The translations under genes were made by a program, and so were the position numbers. A DNA stretch of 43,379 bases from Bellilinea sp034411135 (GTDB taxonomy: Bacteria; Chloroflexota; Anaerolineae; Anaerolineales; Anaerolineaceae). Within the stretch, counting starts at the first letter, position 1. Each line of letters begins with the position of its first letter. Positions 40,305 through 43,379 of the stretch are shown here, piece after piece. The notes under the pieces are model-generated. The model saw only the letters and a list, made by a program, of their open reading frames with translations, was not told where the DNA came from and made no database searches. The DNA lies in assembly GCA_034411135.1 (NCBI GenBank), contig DAOUMN010000026.1, positions 1 to 43,379 on the forward strand, given 5' to 3'.

Positions 40305-42794
40305 ATGCCAAAGTCAATTCTTCACCATCGCACCCTGGGATTGTTCCTGCTGTTTCTGCTGATCCTTCCCCTCAATGCCTGTGGATTGGACATATCTTCA
40401 TTGGGGGGCGCAGCGCCAACCCCACAGCAATCCACAGCGATTTCTGCACAAAGCTTGCCGCTTGCAAAGGTTGTTTTCCGGGCAAAACCACCTCAAGGTT
40501 CTCCTCAAGGTCAATTGACACTTGAAATTCTGGATGAAGTTACCGGTTTGGCGATGAATCCCCAGCGCTACACAATGAAACCTGTTGCTGGTGGCACGTA
40601 CGAGCTCGAATTGTTGTTTCCGTTAGGCTCAGTCATTAAGTATCGTTATTTACGCGGTGATTTTCCGTTTGCCGTAGAATACACCGCCCGTGGTGAACAG
40701 GTACGCTACCGCCTTTCATCCATCTCGTCTCCTGCGGTGATCGAAGATTTGATTTCCGCCTGGACAGATTTGCGCTATTCGGGCGCTACCGGTCGCATTA
40801 AAGGTCAAGTATTCAATCCAGAAAACAACGCGCCTTATCCTAATGCACTTGTCTGCGCAGGGGGATACCAGACTCTTACTGCGTCTGACGGCACGTTTTT
40901 GATTGAAGGATTGCCTCCCGGAACTCACAACCTGGTAGTATATAGTCTGGATGGCGGTTTCGATGTTTTCCAACAAGGCGCGCTCGTGGCAGAGAATGCA
41001 ACCACACCCGCCAGTATCCCAGCCGTCGCTTCCCAGTACGTGAATGTCACCTTTATACTCGAAATCCCTGCAACAAATCTGCAAGGACTTCCTGTGCGCA
41101 TGGTTGGAAATCTCTACTCGCTGGGGAATACCTACGCCGATTTGGGCGGCGGTTTAAGCGTAATCGCTGCCCGCGCACCGCTCATGTCCTCCGTAGCCGA
41201 AAATACTTATGCCATTACCTTGCGTCTGCCCGTCGGACTCGATTTACGCTACAAATACACACTGGGGGATGGCTTTTGGAATGCAGAACACGCCAGCAAC
41301 GGCGGTTTTGTCACCCGCCAGTTAATTGTGCCGAGTAACGACTTCACCGTTAATGACCGTGTTGAATCGTGGCAGGCGGGTAGCACCGCCCCGGTTACGT
41401 TTCTGGTAAAAGCCCCGGAAAACACTCCGATTGAGGATACGGTTTCGATCCAATTCAATCCATACGCCTGGATGTCCCCTCTGCCCATGTGGTCATTGGG
41501 TAACAATCAATGGTTATACGTTCTTTACAGTCCACTAAATATGTTTAACAGCCTGCAATATCGCTATTGCCGCAATGACCAGTGTGGCTTTGCCGATGAC
41601 ATCGCTACTGCTGGACAGCAAGCCGGTGGTTATCCACTCTCCATAGGCAGTGAATCCCAAACCATTCGGGATGAAATCAAAGCCTGGGCATGGTGGGACA
41701 CCTCGACTCCCGCAACAAAGATTATCACACCAGAGATTTTGCCTCTTTCCCCCGAATTTATCACCGCGGTTGAAACCAGTCCGCATTACAATCCAACCTG
41801 GCAGCCCTACCTGTTTTGGGGATATAACGCCATCAACTTGTTAAAAGCCAACACGGTTATCCTCAGCCCGACCTGGAGTTATACTCGCGTTTCACCTCCT
41901 GTTGTTGAACCAGTACCCGGCAGGGATCCATTGTGGATCGACATAACCCAGGCGATTCAAACCGCCCGCCAAGCCAACTTAACCCCCTGGTTATATCCTC
42001 GCATTCAACTGAATAATGTGGATATTTGGGCGGAAGCCCGCAGCGATCCTGCCTGGTGGGACAACTGGTTCGAACGCTACCGCGTTTTTGCCGTTCACAT
42101 GGCGGACCTGGCAGCCCAAACCAACACACCGGTACTGGTCTTGGGTGGCACCGAGGTTGCTCCGGCTCTTCCCGCTGGCATCCTCTCTGATGGAACGCCA
42201 TCCGGCGTACCCGCCAACGCAGCCGATCGTTGGGAGCAAGTTTTTAATGAAGTGCGCAAACGTTTTTCTGGCAAAATTGCCTGGGCACTGCCATTGGATG
42301 CAAATGGCATCCAGGTCCCTGAATGGTCACACCAGGCGGACTTGATATATGTTCTGGTTTCAGCGCCGCTTTCAGATTCACCCCAAGCCAGTTTGGAAGA
42401 ATTAACCACCCAAGCGGGTTCTCTTGTAGATGAAAGGCTGCTTCCAGTTTATCAAACCATACAAAAGCCGGTTATCCTGGGAATCAATTACCCTTCCTAC
42501 GATGGCGCTGCAACAGCCTGCCCTTCCGAACTTTGCCCCTTGTGGGACGGCACCATCCCATCCATTGAAACGACCACTGCGCTTCAACCGGATATGCAGG
42601 AACAGGTTGCTATTTATACAGCCTGGATGACTGTAATCAATCAACGCGAATGGATCAACGGATTCGTCTCGCGCGGATATTATCCACCAGTTGCGCTCCA
42701 GGATCCGTCTTCATCCATTCACGGAAAACCAGCCGCTGATGTGTTGTGGTATTGGTATTCGAAGATTAGCAGCCATACTCAACCTGCCCCTTAA
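40305..42794 (+). CDS. Lipoprotein with starch-binding-like repeats and GH113-like barrel
   Basis: An 829-residue lipoprotein, lipobox Cys26 (LNAC). Residues about 45-160, 260-370 and 375-470 look like beta-sandwich modules of the CBM20 type (for example LRYKYTLGDGFWNAEH). A carboxypeptidase-regulatory-like domain lies near 175-245. From about 480 a TIM barrel similar to GH113 glycosidases follows, with LLKANTVILSP, the GGTE617 acid/base candidate and an end reading SIHGKPAADVLWYWY. The second acidic residue seems lost: in the strand where GH113 has an E-I-G-Y segment, G726-I-N728-Y is found. So it may bind rather than cleave glycan. Start chosen for AAAGGGG before the ATG; TTG at 40239 overlaps nusB and is unlikely. 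Confidence 0.75.
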   Translation: MPKSILHHRTLGLFLLFLLILPLNACGLDISSLGGAAPTPQQSTAISAQSLPLAKVVFRAKPPQGSPQGQLTLEILDEVTGLAMNPQRYTMKPVAGGTYELELLFPLGSVIKYRYLRGDFPFAVEYTARGEQVRYRLSSISSPAVIEDLISAWTDLRYSGATGRIKGQVFNPENNAPYPNALVCAGGYQTLTASDGTFLIEGLPPGTHNLVVYSLDGGFDVFQQGALVAENATTPASIPAVASQYVNVTFILEIPATNLQGLPVRMVGNLYSLGNTYADLGGGLSVIAARAPLMSSVAENTYAITLRLPVGLDLRYKYTLGDGFWNAEHASNGGFVTRQLIVPSNDFTVNDRVESWQAGSTAPVTFLVKAPENTPIEDTVSIQFNPYAWMSPLPMWSLGNNQWLYVLYSPLNMFNSLQYRYCRNDQCGFADDIATAGQQAGGYPLSIGSESQTIRDEIKAWAWWDTSTPATKIITPEILPLSPEFITAVETSPHYNPTWQPYLFWGYNAINLLKANTVILSPTWSYTRVSPPVVEPVPGRDPLWIDITQAIQTARQANLTPWLYPRIQLNNVDIWAEARSDPAWWDNWFERYRVFAVHMADLAAQTNTPVLVLGGTEVAPALPAGILSDGTPSGVPANAADRWEQVFNEVRKRFSGKIAWALPLDANGIQVPEWSHQADLIYVLVSAPLSDSPQASLEELTTQAGSLVDERLLPVYQTIQKPVILGINYPSYDGAATACPSELCPLWDGTIPSIETTTALQPDMQEQVAIYTAWMTVINQREWINGFVSRGYYPPVALQDPSSSIHGKPAADVLWYWYSKISSHTQPAP

Positions 42795-42830
42795 AGTACC
42801 AAAAACACATCCAACAATTTATTGGCACTA

Positions 42831-43379
42831 TCAGGCTAAATAGAACAGCACCACCGCCACAACCACCAGGAAAGGCGCGTAGGGAATTGCCGTGAAAGGA
42901 CGATAAGAACGGGTAAGAACGCTAAACAACAAGTATGAACCACTAATTACCCCGCCCAAAACCACCGAAAAGAACAGGCTGATCGCAATTTTGGGCCAGC
43001 CAAGCAGCAAGCCAAGAATACCACTTAGATTGACATCACCAAAGCCGAGCGCAACTTCTTCTAACGGCTCTCCCCGTCGTTTTGTCATTGCCCGGTTGAA
43101 GAGAATGCCAAAATAATACAATACAAACATTAAACCGAAGCCGGCCACCCCACCAACGATGGTCATCAACCATCCATTCCAATGAATTCCCAGTGGGATA
43201 GCCAGAATAACGCCCACTAGGCTGATCTCATTCAAAATTACCCGATATTCCATATCCATCAAGAACACCAGACCAAAATACAGGAAGTAAGGCAGGCTGA
43301 CCCAAAAACCAAAGCGTTCGGGGGGAAAATAATACACCAGCGGCAAAATTATCAGTCCCAGGATCTGAACAATCCAGGC
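42831..43379 (-). CDS. Prepilin peptidase (A24 family), N-terminus beyond the window
   Basis: The frame stays open to the right edge (the first residues seen are AWIVQILGLII), so the gene continues outside. The 182 residues visible contain several membrane helices and the two catalytic Asp regions of the aspartic A24 peptidases: MDMEYRVI and GFGDVN. It would cleave type IV pilin or pseudopilin leader peptides, and the missing N-terminus would normally carry the cytoplasmic Cys-bearing methyltransferase loop. It converges on the GH113-like lipoprotein with 36 bases between the stops. Confidence 0.88.
   Translation of the reverse strand, partial: AWIVQILGLIILPLVYYFPPERFGFWVSLPYFLYFGLVFLMDMEYRVILNEISLVGVILAIPLGIHWNGWLMTIVGGVAGFGLMFVLYYFGILFNRAMTKRRGEPLEEVALGFGDVNLSGILGLLLGWPKIAISLFFSVVLGGVISGSYLLFSVLTRSYRPFTAIPYAPFLVVVAVVLFYLA

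Noticed and set aside
1..43379. Mobile elements, prophage, tRNA or rRNA genes
   Set aside because: No transposase, integrase or phage-like gene was seen, nor terminal inverted repeats, cloverleaf sequences or rRNA segments. Gaps are too short to hide any of them.

Overview
The window looks like a chromosomal segment of a member of the Chloroflexota, most likely class Anaerolineae. This rests on gene content, not on a marker gene: large soluble GAF/PAS/HD-GYP proteins, a ChvE-type sugar importer, a secreted beta-helix protein ending in LYLPMVKK, an Asp23-NusB pair and moderate GC. There are no rRNA or tRNA genes, insertion sequences, phage genes or CRISPR arrays. Gene density is high and the intergenic gaps are short.

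Layout. (1) 0-1.2 kb: a GAF-HD-GYP protein whose coding signal extends upstream of its ATG. (2) 1.2-5.9 kb, minus strand: a heterodimeric ABC exporter, a DoxX-like membrane protein and a degenerate PCu(A)C-like lipoprotein. (3) 6.0-10.2 kb, plus: an agmatine module (Lrp-type regulator, putrescine carbamoyltransferase, APC permease, agmatine deiminase) behind a near-consensus promoter and ending at a very long hairpin. (4) 10.2-14.3 kb, minus: a 1351-residue secreted parallel beta-helix protein. Its leader carries an 11-bp-periodic repeat array. (5) 14.6-16.3 kb, plus: a Crp/Fnr-type regulator, a small CxxC redox protein and an intact PCu(A)C copper chaperone. (6) 16.4-18.1 kb: a TPR-GGDEF diguanylate cyclase. 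(7) 18.1-25.0 kb: a ChvE-GguA-GguB sugar importer with a two-component system of unusual make-up. (8) 25.1-27.2 kb: a SlyD-like FKBP and an amine oxidase. (9) 27.2-35.5 kb: two large PAS/GAF/HD-GYP sensors, an MscS channel and an orphan gene. (10) 35.7-39.3 kb: a MbfA-VOC-LarA-esterase operon with overlapping starts and stops. (11) 39.3-42.8 kb: Asp23, NusB and a GH113-like lipoprotein. (12) A prepilin peptidase that runs off the right end.

The most unusual system is at 18.1-25.0 kb. The histidine kinase has no membrane segment and no PAS or GAF domain. In their place its N-terminus is a complete ABC ATPase domain of the sugar-importer type. That domain keeps Walker A and the Q-loop but has lost the catalytic Glu, the signature Gly and the switch His. 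The neighbouring response regulator has the rare order REC-LuxR HTH-REC and is divergent from the sugar importer genes. The shared intergenic region carries overlapping divergent promoters and a cluster of palindromes upstream of the importer promoter. A plausible model is that the ATPase-like domain docks on the sugar permease or senses nucleotide, so that transporter state is passed to the kinase.

Cyclic-di-GMP turnover is a second theme: three proteins with intact HD-GYP motifs and one GGDEF protein with an intact inhibitory site lie within 35 kb. All assignments come from reading motifs by eye; no database search was run.
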